DNA of 64,000 nucleotides from an uncultured Lachnospiraceae bacterium (GCA_944383325.1 CALWPC010000027.1:124001-188000), one strand, 5' to 3'. Positions 1 to 9,082 are shown, counted from the stretch's first letter. Program-made: numbers and translations. The notes: generated from the sequence alone by a model not told the origin.

Positions 1-2271
1 GTGTTGGCGATCCTGTGCGTTCGTTATATGTCAGATCAAATGTTTCAGGGTGAATATGACTGGGGCTTGTTGCTGAGAGAAAACGGACAGACGCCGGCTG
101 TTTCGGTCAGCGGCACGGTAGATGAGGTTCGGAAGACGGATTATGGAGCGGTCTGTACGGTCGGAAGATTGAATGGACGCCGATTTTCCGTGCGCCTGCT
201 GTTATATCTGCCGAGCGCGGAGCACATTGAGGCCGGAGATATAGTCGAAATATCCGGCGTCATCCGTTCGTTTGCAAAGCCTGCAAATGACGGAGAATGG
301 AATGCGGCTGCGTATTACCGGTCGATGAATGTGGCGGGGTATATGGATACTCCGGCTGTGCTGTCCGTCAAGAGACCGGATGTTTCGCTGTCGCGGGTAT
401 TTTCGGATTTGAGCGGTCAGGCGGCCAGTCGCCTGATGCGCACGTCGGTTTGGTGTGCGCAGGAGATGAAGCAGGTGCTTGCTGCTATGGTGTTTGGCGG
501 CGGTGCAGAAGTTGATGAGCAGCTGCGCCAGACATTGGCGATGACTGGAATTGTACATATTTTAAGTATTTCCGGTCTGCACATTTCCTGCCTGGGGTGG
601 TTCTGTTATCGTCTGTTTTCCGTGCTGACAAGACATGAGCTTCCGGCTGCGATCGGCGCGGTCGGATGTATGGTCGTTTATGTATGTTTTGTTGGAACTC
701 CGCTTTCTGCTCTGCGGGCGCTTGTCATGTTCAGCTACGCATTGGGCGCAAAACTGGCCGGACGAACGGCAGATCAGGGGATTTCGCTTGCTTTCGCGCT
801 TGCATGTGTCCTTTGTTGGAGACCGTTTTCTTTTACACAATCCGGTTTTCTGTTTTCCTTTGGCGCGGTATGTTCGATTTATTGTTATTTAGCGTGTAAG
901 ACAAAAAAGAAAATTCACAATACGCGTTCGCCTGTCCGAAAGTTGATCAATTCCTGCGTGGATGCACTCTACGTTTCTGTGTTCGTCTTTTTTGGCACAT
1001 TGCCGATTTCACTGAGTCAGAATTTTTACGTTTCTCCATACAGCATTCTTTTTAATCTTCTTGTTATTCCCACCGTTTCCATTCTCATGTTTTGTTCCGT
1101 GCTTAGTTTTTTAGCCGGTTTTTTTGGGCCCGCGCTTTCTTCGGCGGCGCTGTCAATTGGTTGTCTGCTGATGCAGGGCATTGTCTCGGCGGCCGAGTGG
1201 ATTTTGACGCTGCCTGGCGCGGTGATTGTATGCGGGCGCCCGGCGATTGTTCAGTGTCTGTTTTATTATGGCCTGATGGGCGGCGGCCTTTTTTTGTATT
1301 TCCGGAAACGCCGGTCAGAATATGAGGCGGGGACGTCTGTCAGCCGTCTGCGGCGTTTTTTCAGGAAGGGTTGTTTTGTGATCGCCGCAGTGTGCGCCTG
1401 TGCGGTGTTAATGATACGATGGACCTCGCTTTTTGCAGGTTCGGCAGTGACGATGTTGGATGTCGGGCAGGGGGACGGTTTTGTGATGACCTTTGCAGAT
1501 CAGAGCGCCTATTTAATTGACGGCGGAAGCTCGGATCATCGGGTATTGGGAGAGAACATTCTGGAACCGTTTTTGATGTCGCGTGGGATTACGGACATTT
1601 CCTGTGCGTTTGTCAGCCATGGGGATGAGGATCATATTTCCGGTCTTATGTATCTGCTTCAAAAACAGCGGGATCAGATTTATGCTCCGGTTAAAATCAG
1701 GTCAGTCGCTATTTCCGATGCGGCTGACCGTGATGACCGGCTCAGAGATCTGAGGACACTTGCTATACAGGCGGGGGCAGCTGTGTGCGAAATGGCAGCG
1801 GGTGATCAGATGGCTTTTAGCCACGCGTTCTTTTTCTGTCTGTATCCGCGAAGAGACGCACGCGAAGGAGATGCGAATGAGGCGTCTATGGTGCTTTCTG
1901 TCCGCGGCAGTGATGGATTTTCGGTATTGTTTACCGGTGATATTGGACAGCAGCAGGAGAGGGAAGTAATAGAGCTTGCCGCTTCGTTTCAGTATTCGCT
2001 TCAACACCATGTGTTAAAGGCGGCTCATCACGGATCAAAGACGTCAAGTTCGAAAGAATTTTTAAATGCGGTTTGTCCGCAGATTGTATTGCTCTCATGC
2101 GGGCAAAACAATCGATATGGTCATCCGCACAGTGAGACAATGGAACGGCTGTTGAATCAGACGGGGACTGTCTTGCAGACGGCGCGTCTCGGACAGGTAG
2201 GCGTTCGGTTTTTGAAACAGCATGCGGTTATTGAAGCACCATATGCAGAAGCTCGGCAAGCACTTCCATAG
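1..2271 (+). CDS. comEC: ComEC/Rec2 family competence protein, 5'-partial
   Basis: This is the inner-membrane DNA channel protein that passes single-stranded DNA into the cell during natural transformation. The visible part is 756 residues. It starts with an OB-fold-like DUF4131 region (about 30-140). A multi-helix Competence domain follows (about 160-440), with the LSISGLHIS motif near residue 191. The C-terminal metallo-beta-lactamase domain (about 485-745) shows DVGQGDG, SHGDEDH near 539, FTGDIG, and HHGS near 676. The first window base lies in the reading frame, and the usual N-terminal membrane helices are missing, so the gene almost certainly begins upstream. Its last 44 bases overlap the end of convergent spoIIP. 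Whether this organism is actually transformable cannot be told from here. Confidence 0.93.
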   Translation: MLAILCVRYMSDQMFQGEYDWGLLLRENGQTPAVSVSGTVDEVRKTDYGAVCTVGRLNGRRFSVRLLLYLPSAEHIEAGDIVEISGVIRSFAKPANDGEWNAAAYYRSMNVAGYMDTPAVLSVKRPDVSLSRVFSDLSGQAASRLMRTSVWCAQEMKQVLAAMVFGGGAEVDEQLRQTLAMTGIVHILSISGLHISCLGWFCYRLFSVLTRHELPAAIGAVGCMVVYVCFVGTPLSALRALVMFSYALGAKLAGRTADQGISLAFALACVLCWRPFSFTQSGFLFSFGAVCSIYCYLACKTKKKIHNTRSPVRKLINSCVDALYVSVFVFFGTLPISLSQNFYVSPYSILFNLLVIPTVSILMFCSVLSFLAGFFGPALSSAALSIGCLLMQGIVSAAEWILTLPGAVIVCGRPAIVQCLFYYGLMGGGLFLYFRKRRSEYEAGTSVSRLRRFFRKGCFVIAAVCACAVLMIRWTSLFAGSAVTMLDVGQGDGFVMTFADQSAYLIDGGSSDHRVLGENILEPFLMSRGITDISCAFVSHGDEDHISGLMYLLQKQRDQIYAPVKIRSVAISDAADRDDRLRDLRTLAIQAGAAVCEMAAGDQMAFSHAFFFCLYPRRDAREGDANEASMVLSVRGSDGFSVLFTGDIGQQQEREVIELAASFQYSLQHHVLKAAHHGSKTSSSKEFLNAVCPQIVLLSCGQNNRYGHPHSETMERLLNQTGTVLQTARLGQVGVRFLKQHAVIEAPYAEARQALP

Positions 2272-3457
2272 CATTTAATTCTTCCTGAAGAGTGTTTTTT
2301 TGAGATCCTGCTTCTACAAGCAGACTGCGGGGCCGTAGATGTAAATTATAACGGTAGCTTTTCAGGTAGATCGGTCTTGTAAAGCCCGGAAAATATTCTG
2401 CGGCTTTGAGCTGAAGCTGCAGGCTGAATGCAAGATTATCCGAAATATAGGGATTGTAGAGATAATCGATGGCGCCGTTTTTCGCCGTTCGGCTCAGACC
2501 GTTGAAAAACATAATACGCGCTGTCTCCTGATTGTTTATAAAAGTAGTCATTTTATTGCCTTCTATTCCGTCGCGGTGCAGATCGATAATAATCTCGATG
2601 GACGGGTTTTGTTCCAGAATCTGTTCTACCGAATCAAGCGCCAACGAGTAGGCGCGGTTTCTGTCAAGTTCACCGTCAATCAGATCATAGGTGGAGGTGT
2701 CGTGAATGACGTTGTATCCATATACATTTGTCAGGAGGGAGGTGAGGTAATCACCGACTCCGACAATGCTCGTAGACGGATCTCCTTCAACGGAATCGAC
2801 AAACGTTTCCTGAGAGTGTGTATGGTAGATCAGAATTTGGGGCGCATCGGCGCGTTCAAGGTGCAGATCTTTTTCCAACAGGGAAGAAGCGTTTAACAGA
2901 CTTTCGTCGATCGCCGTAGTCGGATCAAGTGTAAAAAATTGGTTTAAAAGAAACGAATAGTTTAAATCCGATAACGCATAAGTCTGTCCGGTCTTTACTG
3001 TCTGGTTGGGAATAATGCCGAGCACTCCGGTAGTGGACGCCTCGGCGGCAGGCTCTTCGGTGGGAACGGCGCTGGGCTGTTGCGTGTCAGACGGCTGCGT
3101 AGCTGCCGGCGGTTGCGCAGAGGGCGCGTTGTTCTCGGATGCCTGTACTGTTTCGCCGAGTGCGGTCAGCGTGCTCTCACCGGATAGGGCGGTCTGTCGC
3201 TGTGAAGCGACCGGAAACAAAAATTTTGCGCAAAGTTCGGCGATGATGCCGCCCGTTTCGTTCTCGGATGGATCTTCTTCGTAGGAGACAGATGGGAATA
3301 GCGTATTTGCGGAATGAAGGCAGATCCATTTCAGAAAAGCAGGGGTATAAAACACCTGGGAAATTGGCGTATGCATAAATGTTCCGATAAAATAAATGGC
3401 GCCAATCATGAATACAAAAACAAAAATTCGGAAAAATCGTATGCCGGGTCGTCGCAT
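2228..3457 (-). CDS. spoIIP: Stage II sporulation protein P (amidase/endopeptidase)
   Basis: SpoIIP is part of the SpoIID-SpoIIM-SpoIIP peptidoglycan-degrading machine that drives engulfment of the forespore. The protein has 409 residues. It has an N-terminal membrane anchor (about 8-28) and a low-complexity Pro/Ser/Ala/Glu linker (about 100-150). The SpoIIP catalytic domain contains YHTHSQE near 210, DLHRDG near 292 and VEAGSQKN near 377; the histidines and glutamates there fit the zinc-dependent hydrolase. The ATG is preceded by AGGAGA. It lies 51 bases after gpr on the same strand, the usual gpr-spoIIP order in endospore formers. The 3' end runs 44 bases into comEC. Confidence 0.95.
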   Translation of the reverse strand: MRRPGIRFFRIFVFVFMIGAIYFIGTFMHTPISQVFYTPAFLKWICLHSANTLFPSVSYEEDPSENETGGIIAELCAKFLFPVASQRQTALSGESTLTALGETVQASENNAPSAQPPAATQPSDTQQPSAVPTEEPAAEASTTGVLGIIPNQTVKTGQTYALSDLNYSFLLNQFFTLDPTTAIDESLLNASSLLEKDLHLERADAPQILIYHTHSQETFVDSVEGDPSTSIVGVGDYLTSLLTNVYGYNVIHDTSTYDLIDGELDRNRAYSLALDSVEQILEQNPSIEIIIDLHRDGIEGNKMTTFINNQETARIMFFNGLSRTAKNGAIDYLYNPYISDNLAFSLQLQLKAAEYFPGFTRPIYLKSYRYNLHLRPRSLLVEAGSQKNTLQEELNAMEVLAELLHMVLQ

Positions 3458-3508
3458 GGATGTCTCCTGAGAGAATTATTGTTTTATCGTATTCCGTGTC
3501 CACATATT

Positions 3509-4405
3509 TTATGACAGCGCCAGATTGATTCCTTCAGAAATGGTAAAGGAAAGCCGTTTCACAGATTCGTCGATGTCCTTTGGGGTGACATACATGCCGT
3601 TTAGGTGCGGAGTAATGGATTCGTCGCCGTGTGCGTCGTGAATGATCGCGGCGGCTTCCACGACGGTCGGGACGCCGATGGCGATAACCGGAATGCCGAG
3701 CGACTCTTTGGAGAGCATGTTTCGGTGATTGCCGACTCCGGAGCCCGGATGAATGCCGGTGTCCGCGAGCTGAATCGTCCGGTTGAGGCGTTTGGTGCTT
3801 CTGGCGGCCAATGCGTCAATCGCGATCATAGCGTCGGGACACGTCTTTTCGATGATGCCTTTGATAATTTCAAATGTTTCCATGCCGGTCTGCGCCATGA
3901 CGCCGGGTACAATGCTGCTGATCTCGTGGACATAACTTTTGTCCAGAGCCAGGCGGCCGTATTCTTTTACAATATGTCTGGTAATCAGCAAGTTATCGGA
4001 TACGAGCGGTCCAAGTGAATCGGCGGTTACCATGCGGTTGCCGAGACCGACGACAAGGACAGAACAGTCTCCTGAGAGCTCCAGGGGCAGTAATTTCTGC
4101 AATTCCTTAGACAGCAGAACCGATACTTCCCGGTGATAATCTTCATCGGGCACTGCGAGGTTGGGGCTTTCCAGGGTAATGTAAGTTCCTTTTGGCTTGC
4201 CCATTGCCTTGGCGCCCTTTTCGGATTCAATGACAACGCGGGAAACGGTAATTTCGCGTTCGGTGTCATCGTACTGTTCGACAATCACTCCATGGATTTC
4301 GACATTGTCCCGCACAAAGCGTTCCTGAGATTCCAGGGCGAGATCGGTGCGGATATTGGATGTTGTGTTCATGCCTGTGTTGTGTTCCGAGCTGTTTGCG
4401 TACAT
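3509..4405 (-). CDS. gpr: Germination protease GPR
   Basis: GPR is made in the developing spore as an inactive zymogen, and at germination it degrades the small acid-soluble proteins that coat spore DNA. The 298-residue product has the family N-terminus RTDLALE (the propeptide region), VGLGN, SLGPLVSD and IGVPTVVEAA. I chose the ATG at 4405 because AGGAGG sits 5-10 bases upstream. An upstream in-frame start (4438) would add 11 unlikely residues and lacks such a site. It is the first gene of a two-gene unit with spoIIP. Expression in the forespore under sigma F/G is known for the family, but I could not identify a convincing promoter here. Confidence 0.95.
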   Translation of the reverse strand: MYANSSEHNTGMNTTSNIRTDLALESQERFVRDNVEIHGVIVEQYDDTEREITVSRVVIESEKGAKAMGKPKGTYITLESPNLAVPDEDYHREVSVLLSKELQKLLPLELSGDCSVLVVGLGNRMVTADSLGPLVSDNLLITRHIVKEYGRLALDKSYVHEISSIVPGVMAQTGMETFEIIKGIIEKTCPDAMIAIDALAARSTKRLNRTIQLADTGIHPGSGVGNHRNMLSKESLGIPVIAIGVPTVVEAAAIIHDAHGDESITPHLNGMYVTPKDIDESVKRLSFTISEGINLALS

Positions 4406-4480
4406 AACGGCCTCCTTTTGGATGGATCGTATTTGCAATCTATGTTCTGGTAGGATTTACAGAAATTTATAAAATATGTA

Positions 4481-4509
4481 TTGACAGAACAGAAAAGTTT
4501 GACTAAAAT
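4481..4509 (+). promoter_or_regulatory. Sigma-A-type promoter for rpsT
   Basis: TTGACA at 4481-4486, a 17-base spacer, then TAAAAT at 4504-4509. This is close to the vegetative consensus. The leader to the rpsT start is about 75 bases. Confidence 0.8.
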
Positions 4510-4592
4510 AAATGAGTATGTTTCCAAAAGAACGTCCGTGTCCGAGTCTTTTGGAGAGTAAACCAATAAGACATTGACAGGAGGTGTATACA

Positions 4593-4853
4593 GTGGCAAA
4601 CATCAAATCTGCAAAGAAGAGAATTTTAGTCAATCAGACGAAGGCCGCCAGAAATAAGGCAATCAAGTCCAGAGTGAAAACATCCATCAAAAAGGTGGAG
4701 GCTGCAGTTGCAGCAAAGGATTCGGCTGCTGCAAAGGCTGCACTGCTCAGTACGATTTCAGAGATCGACAAAGCGGCATCCAAGGGCGTATATCATAAAA
4801 ATACAGCTTCAAGAAAGGTCTCCAGACTGTCAAAAGCTGTAAACAATATTTAA
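4593..4853 (+). CDS. rpsT: 30S ribosomal protein S20
   Basis: S20 is a primary 16S rRNA-binding protein of the small ribosomal subunit. It has 86 residues, very rich in Lys, Ala and Ser, and begins ANIKSAKKRI as in other S20 proteins. The helical KAAxNKAxKS pattern and the C-terminal YHKNTASRKVSRLSKAV block are typical. The start is the GTG at 4593, placed 6 bases after AGGAGGTG; an upstream in-frame GTG at 4584 lies inside the Shine-Dalgarno itself. It is a monocistronic unit with its own promoter and a terminator directly after. Confidence 0.96.
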   Translation: MANIKSAKKRILVNQTKAARNKAIKSRVKTSIKKVEAAVAAKDSAAAKAALLSTISEIDKAASKGVYHKNTASRKVSRLSKAVNNI

Positions 4854-4870
4854 TTACAAAAATAACCATT

Positions 4871-4907
4871 AAAAAACAGCCAATACCGTCATGTTGGCTG
4901 TTTTTTT
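4871..4907. terminator. Rho-independent terminator between rpsT and holA
   Basis: The inverted repeat AACAGCCAA / TTGGCTGTT has a 10-base loop. It is flanked by an A run on the left and seven T on the right. It can therefore end rpsT (plus) and also holA (minus). Confidence 0.9.
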
Positions 4908-4947
4908 GTTGTAAAGCGTTGCCGCTGCGGTATTGAGACAGCGAAAA

Positions 4948-5949
4948 TCAAGATTGAGGGGCGGGAAAGTTGGCTTCAGAGCAGGTAATCAACAACATTT
5001 CGACGCCGATTTTATCCATAATCTGTCCGGTCTTGATTGCCTGTTCTGTGGATGCGCACTGTTTCAGCGCGCAGAGAAGTTCGCGGGTGCGAAAACGCTT
5101 TGCCTGTGCTTCTGCTTTGCGGACAATAAAGGATGGCAGTCCCGCCTGCTGCGCAAGCGCCTGACCGTGGTATCCTTCCCGAGAAAGCAGTTTGACTTTG
5201 AGAAGAATATGAAATTGGCGCACGAGCAGCGCGAGAATGCGAAGAGGAGGTTCTCTCCGCGCGAGGAGGTCGCCGTACAGTTCAAGCGCCTGCTTCGTTT
5301 CGCGTGCAGAAATTGCGTCCATCATACGAAAAATATGATCCGGCGTCTGCGTGCTGACAACAGCCTGGACGTCGGATGCGGTAATCTGCGGACGATCCAT
5401 ACAGTAGCAGAGTAGTTTTTCCAGTTCGGTGTGTACAATATTCATGTCGAAACCGGTATGAGAAAAAAACAATTCGAGGGTGGATTTGGAGATTGTATGC
5501 TGCTCACGTTTCAAAATGCCGAGCACCCATTTGGTGAGCGTGGCCTCAGTCTGTTTTTTCATCTCCACAGCACGTCCGTGTTTTTGAATCCATTTGTACA
5601 GGCGGTTGCGCTTATCGACTTCCCGTTCAATAAACACAAAGCAAGTGGTCTGAGGGGCGCCAGGCAGATAGTCGGCGATTTGGTCGGATGGTTTTTTAAA
5701 CCATCCGCTGTTTTCAATCACAATTACCCGCCGTTCGGCAAAAAACGGGAGCGTCTCAGAAAGTGCGATAATTTCTTCCGGTACAATGGATTTGCCTTCA
5801 AAGTATGAGTCATTCAGAGAATCCTCGTCCGGGATCAGCGCGTCGTGGAGGCGGTGTTTGTATTGTCTGAGCAGATAATCCTCATCTCCGTAAAGCAGAT
5901 AACTGGATTTAAAACATCCGGTTTTGATGTCGTTTCGAAGTTGTTCCAT
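4948..5949 (-). CDS. holA: DNA polymerase III subunit delta
   Basis: The delta subunit is the wrench of the clamp loader: it opens the beta sliding clamp during chromosome replication. The protein has 333 residues. It has an AAA+-like N-terminal domain (LLYGDEDYLLRQY at 18-30, the P-loop remnant seen in HolA). The region ETLPFFAERRVIVIEN follows, and the C-terminal collar domain contains LLVRQFHILLKVK. GGAGG lies 6 bases before the ATG. In Clostridia holA commonly sits beside rpsT and near comEC, as here, which supports the call. Confidence 0.93.
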   Translation of the reverse strand: MEQLRNDIKTGCFKSSYLLYGDEDYLLRQYKHRLHDALIPDEDSLNDSYFEGKSIVPEEIIALSETLPFFAERRVIVIENSGWFKKPSDQIADYLPGAPQTTCFVFIEREVDKRNRLYKWIQKHGRAVEMKKQTEATLTKWVLGILKREQHTISKSTLELFFSHTGFDMNIVHTELEKLLCYCMDRPQITASDVQAVVSTQTPDHIFRMMDAISARETKQALELYGDLLARREPPLRILALLVRQFHILLKVKLLSREGYHGQALAQQAGLPSFIVRKAEAQAKRFRTRELLCALKQCASTEQAIKTGQIMDKIGVEMLLITCSEANFPAPQS

Positions 5950-6018
5950 GACAGACCTCCATGCGGAATAGTATGTTTATTATAATGCACAGGGGGAAAT
6001 TTTGCAATCCGCTACTAT

Positions 6019-6046
6019 TTGACATCAGGTGGGATTCGTGTATAAT
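6019..6046 (+). promoter_or_regulatory. Sigma-A-type promoter for the CPBP-like gene
   Basis: TTGACA at 6019-6024, a 16-base spacer, then TATAAT at 6041-6046. It lies 35 bases upstream of the start codon and diverges from holA. Confidence 0.8.
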
Positions 6047-6080
6047 TTAAGAAAACAATGCATTCGGAGGATACGGTCAG

Positions 6081-6998
6081 ATGGAGGCTATGGAGCGAAA
6101 ACGATTCAGTATTTTTATCATGTTTACGTTTGCCGTGACGTGGGGAGTGGAATTGCTGCTTGCGCTAAACGGTGGTCTTAGCGGCAATCTTGCGCAGGTT
6201 GGAATTATTGTTGCCATGCTGATTCCCGCGGTTGGAAATTTATTTACAAGGAAAGTAACGGCGGAAGGGTTTGGGAATCTGTATCTGCGGCCAAATTTTC
6301 GCGGAAATATTCGTTGGTATTTGCTTGCCTGGTTAGGGACAACCGCAGCGGTGGTTATTGGCTGTGCGCTCTATTTCTTGCTCAATCCGTCTCTGTTTGA
6401 TCCGAATATGGACTATTATGTCGGCGCATATCAGGAATTATATGCTCAGCATGGTATGGATTATACAACCGCAGAAATCAGAGAGGCGTTGATTTTGCAG
6501 GTGACGGGCGGAATTTTGTTTGGCCCTTTTCTGAGCCTGCCCAAAGGGTTCGGATTGGAACTGGGTTTTCGGGGATATATGATGCCGAAATTGATGGATC
6601 GTTTTTCGGTCAGGACGTCGCTTCTGCTCGGCGGTCTCATCTGGGGCGTGTGGTTTGCTCCGCTGATCGGAATGGGACTGTATTATGGAACGGATTATCC
6701 GCTGTTTCCGATTCCCGGATTGCTGGCAATTATATTGTTCTGTATGATCGTCGGCATTATTTTGTCGTTTTTGACTTGGAAAACCAAAAGCTGCATCCCG
6801 GCAGTGATTGCCTATGCGGTCATTGACGGATACGGATCAATCGGTATGTATTTTTGCAGCCAGGATGTCAATACGCTGAATCTGTTTCTTGGTCCGTCTG
6901 TCGCAGGTTTTTTTGCGGCTGCGGGGCTTGTGCTGCTCGCGCTTTTGTGTCTGTATCTTTTTTCCCGGGAGAACGATGCGAAGCGTGCCGACCGGTAA
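6081..6998 (+). CDS. CPBP (Abi/CAAX protease-like) membrane protein with degenerate active site
   Basis: This is a 305-residue polytopic membrane protein with about eight hydrophobic segments. The fold signature of CPBP intramembrane proteases is visible. The first motif, normally EExxxR, reads LELGFR here (Leu159, Glu160). The second, normally ending in a catalytic His (GxxWH), reads GVWF with Phe192. The third, where His and Asn/Asp are expected, reads AYAVIDG. The key glutamate and histidines are therefore absent, suggesting a non-proteolytic member. GGAGG precedes the ATG by 10 bases. The gene has its own promoter and is followed 55 bases later by a dUTPase-family gene. Its physiological role is unknown. 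Confidence 0.8.
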   Translation: MEAMERKRFSIFIMFTFAVTWGVELLLALNGGLSGNLAQVGIIVAMLIPAVGNLFTRKVTAEGFGNLYLRPNFRGNIRWYLLAWLGTTAAVVIGCALYFLLNPSLFDPNMDYYVGAYQELYAQHGMDYTTAEIREALILQVTGGILFGPFLSLPKGFGLELGFRGYMMPKLMDRFSVRTSLLLGGLIWGVWFAPLIGMGLYYGTDYPLFPIPGLLAIILFCMIVGIILSFLTWKTKSCIPAVIAYAVIDGYGSIGMYFCSQDVNTLNLFLGPSVAGFFAAAGLVLLALLCLYLFSRENDAKRADR

Positions 6999-7053
6999 GA
7001 TGCGATAAGGGGTACTGGGAATTTCATCAACAGGATGTGCCAAGGAGGATAAA

Positions 7054-7575
7054 ATGCAACGGATTGCCAGGTTTGAGAAGGTTAGTTTTGAACAGTTTCA
7101 GGAAGGTTACCGAAGCTGTATGGAGAGCGGAACATCGGAAGAGATTTCTGCAATCTATGATCGGATTTGTCTGCCGCGCAGAGCAACCAGAGGGAGCGCG
7201 GGATATGACTTTTTTTCGCCAGTTTCTTTTTCACTGGAAGCGGGAGAGTCCATTCAGATTCCGACAGGCGTGCGTGTCTGGATGGAGCAAGGTTGGGTGT
7301 TGCAGTGCTATCCGCGAAGCGGGTTAGGTTTTCGTTTTCGTCTGCAGCTCAATAATACCGTTGGTATTATCGACAGTGATTACTATGACAGCGACAACGA
7401 AGGACATATTTTTGTGAAGCTTACCAATGATTCAAAAGAAAACCGCACTGTGAAGGTGGAAGCCGGACAGGGATTTGTCCAGGGAATTTTTGTTCCATTT
7501 GGGATTACCGTCGATGACGATGCAGAAGCCATCCGAAACGGTGGCTTCGGCAGCACGACGGCACAGGCTGAATAA
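7054..7575 (+). CDS. dUTPase-family nucleotidohydrolase
   Basis: It belongs to the trimeric dUTPase fold, whose members hydrolyse dUTP to dUMP and keep uracil out of DNA. The protein has 173 residues. The family motifs can be read in order: GSAGYDF (motif 1, near 50), PRSGLGF (motif 2, near 88), NTVGIIDSDY (motif 3, with the catalytic Asp), GQGFVQGIF (motif 4) and GGFGSTT (motif 5). The first 45 residues are an extra N-terminal extension not seen in minimal dUTPases. AAGGAGG lies 7 bases before the ATG. A strict dUTPase and a broader dUTP/dCTP-acting enzyme cannot be separated by eye. Confidence 0.83.
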   Translation: MQRIARFEKVSFEQFQEGYRSCMESGTSEEISAIYDRICLPRRATRGSAGYDFFSPVSFSLEAGESIQIPTGVRVWMEQGWVLQCYPRSGLGFRFRLQLNNTVGIIDSDYYDSDNEGHIFVKLTNDSKENRTVKVEAGQGFVQGIFVPFGITVDDDAEAIRNGGFGSTTAQAE

Positions 7576-7620
7576 AGCCGGATATTTTTTGCCATACTGA
7601 TTCATAGAAACGCATTCAGA

Positions 7621-7660
7621 AGAAAAGCTTGTTTCCGCTGTGGGACAAGCTTTTCTTTGC
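7621..7660 (+). terminator. Hairpin ending the dUTPase unit, or leader hairpin of spoVAF
   Basis: A perfect 12-bp stem (7621-7632 with 7645-7656) carries a 12-base loop. The 3' arm ends in TTTTCTTT. It fits an intrinsic terminator for the upstream gene. It ends only about seven bases before the AGGAGG of spoVAF, so any spoVAF transcript that starts upstream must pass through it. Confidence 0.7.
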
Positions 7661-7678
7661 AGCAGGAGGTATCGCGTG

Positions 7679-9082
7679 ATGAAACAGGACAGGCAAACGG
7701 ATTTTCATGCTGTGGTAGAGCATATGAATCAAGTGATTCAAGTCAATACCAATTTTGATCTTGTGTACCGGACGCTTGAGATTGGCGGCCGGATGGCGGC
7801 AATGTATTTTGTGGACGGCATGATCAAAGACGACATCATGGAAAAGCTGTTGGAAGTTTTTCAGGAAGTGTCATCTGAGGAAATGCCCGACAAGGCGCAC
7901 GATTTTTCTAAAAAAATCATTTCTTATGTCGAGGCAAATCTGGAAACGGAGGAAGACACCCTGGTCGTTAATCTGCTGACCGGCATGGTGCTTTTGTATA
8001 TTGAGGGATATGACGAATGGCTGATTATTGACTGCCGTATTTATCCGGTCCGAGGGGTGACGGAACCGGAAAAGGATAAGGTGCTGCGCGGGTCGAGAGA
8101 CGGGTTTGTAGAAACCCTGAATTTTAATTCGGCGCTTATCCGCCGGAGAATTCGCAGCAAAGAACTGCGCATGCATTTGATGCGGGCGGGCAAAAGCTCG
8201 AAAACCGATATTGTATTGTGCTACATGGATAATCGGGTAGATAAAACATTTTTAAATCAGCTGATCAGCAAAATCGAAAATATTTCGGCAGATGCGCTGA
8301 CGATGAATCAGCAGAGTCTGGCAGAGTGTCTGTATACAAAGCACTGGATTAATCCGTTTCCTAAAATTAAGTATTCGGAGAGGCCGGACACGGCGGCCGC
8401 ATCGGTGTTGGAGGGAAAAATTGTCATTTTGGTGGATAATTCGCCGGCAGCGATGATCTTGCCGACGTCGGTTTTTGACGTGTTGGAAGAAGCCAACGAC
8501 TATTATTTTCCGCCGATTACCGGGACATATCTTCGGTTTTCCAGATTTATCGTGACGTTTGTCACCTTATTTCTGACGCCGGTCTTTGTTCTTTTGATGC
8601 AGAATCAGGAATGGATTCCAGAGGCTTTGGAATTTATTATTGTCAAAGACACGATTCATATTCCGCTGCTCTTTCAGCTGCTGATTCTCGAACTGGCGAT
8701 TGACGGTATGCGGCTTGCGGCGCTGAATACGCCGAGCGTGCTGACGACGCCGCTCAGTGTCATTGCCGCGCTTGTACTGGGAGAATTTTCGGTAAATTCT
8801 GGTTGGTTCAATGCGGAAGTGATGTTGTATATGGCGTTTGTGTCGGTGGCAAATTACAGTCAGGCCAGTTATGAATTTGGATATGCACTCAAATTTATGC
8901 GTATTTTGCTTCTGATTCTGGTAGCGTTGTTTAATGTGTGGGGATTCATCGGAGGAACCATTTTTATCTTTGTGAGTCTGCTCTGCAATCGGACGATTTC
9001 CGGACAGAATTATCTGTATCCGTTGATTCCGTTTGACTGGCCGGCGCTGAAACGCCGTTTAATCCGGGCTCATTTACACTGA
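7679..9082 (+). CDS. spoVAF: Spore germination protein of the GerA/SpoVAF family
   Basis: GerA-type membrane proteins sit in the spore inner membrane. GerAA paralogues are nutrient-receptor subunits, and SpoVAF forms an accessory germination channel. The product has 467 residues: a soluble N-terminal domain (about 1-270), then about five to six membrane helices (about 285-450). Diagnostic strings are RGSRDGFVET, ALIRRRIR, SKTDI, YSERPD and LVDNSPAAMILPT, which match SpoVAF/GerAA, with SpoVAF the better fit. The start is ATG 7679, which has AGGAGG nine bases upstream; a GTG directly before it is an alternative. No spoVAA-E genes are present nearby, so the paralogue assignment stays tentative. 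Confidence 0.78.
   Translation: MKQDRQTDFHAVVEHMNQVIQVNTNFDLVYRTLEIGGRMAAMYFVDGMIKDDIMEKLLEVFQEVSSEEMPDKAHDFSKKIISYVEANLETEEDTLVVNLLTGMVLLYIEGYDEWLIIDCRIYPVRGVTEPEKDKVLRGSRDGFVETLNFNSALIRRRIRSKELRMHLMRAGKSSKTDIVLCYMDNRVDKTFLNQLISKIENISADALTMNQQSLAECLYTKHWINPFPKIKYSERPDTAAASVLEGKIVILVDNSPAAMILPTSVFDVLEEANDYYFPPITGTYLRFSRFIVTFVTLFLTPVFVLLMQNQEWIPEALEFIIVKDTIHIPLLFQLLILELAIDGMRLAALNTPSVLTTPLSVIAALVLGEFSVNSGWFNAEVMLYMAFVSVANYSQASYEFGYALKFMRILLLILVALFNVWGFIGGTIFIFVSLLCNRTISGQNYLYPLIPFDWPALKRRLIRAHLH

Noticed and set aside
202..558. Minus-strand frame inside comEC
   Set aside because: It is a shadow of the comEC coding frame with no start signal or family match.
5431..5808. Plus-strand frame opposite holA
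   Set aside because: No ribosome site, and it lies wholly within the conserved holA gene on the other strand.
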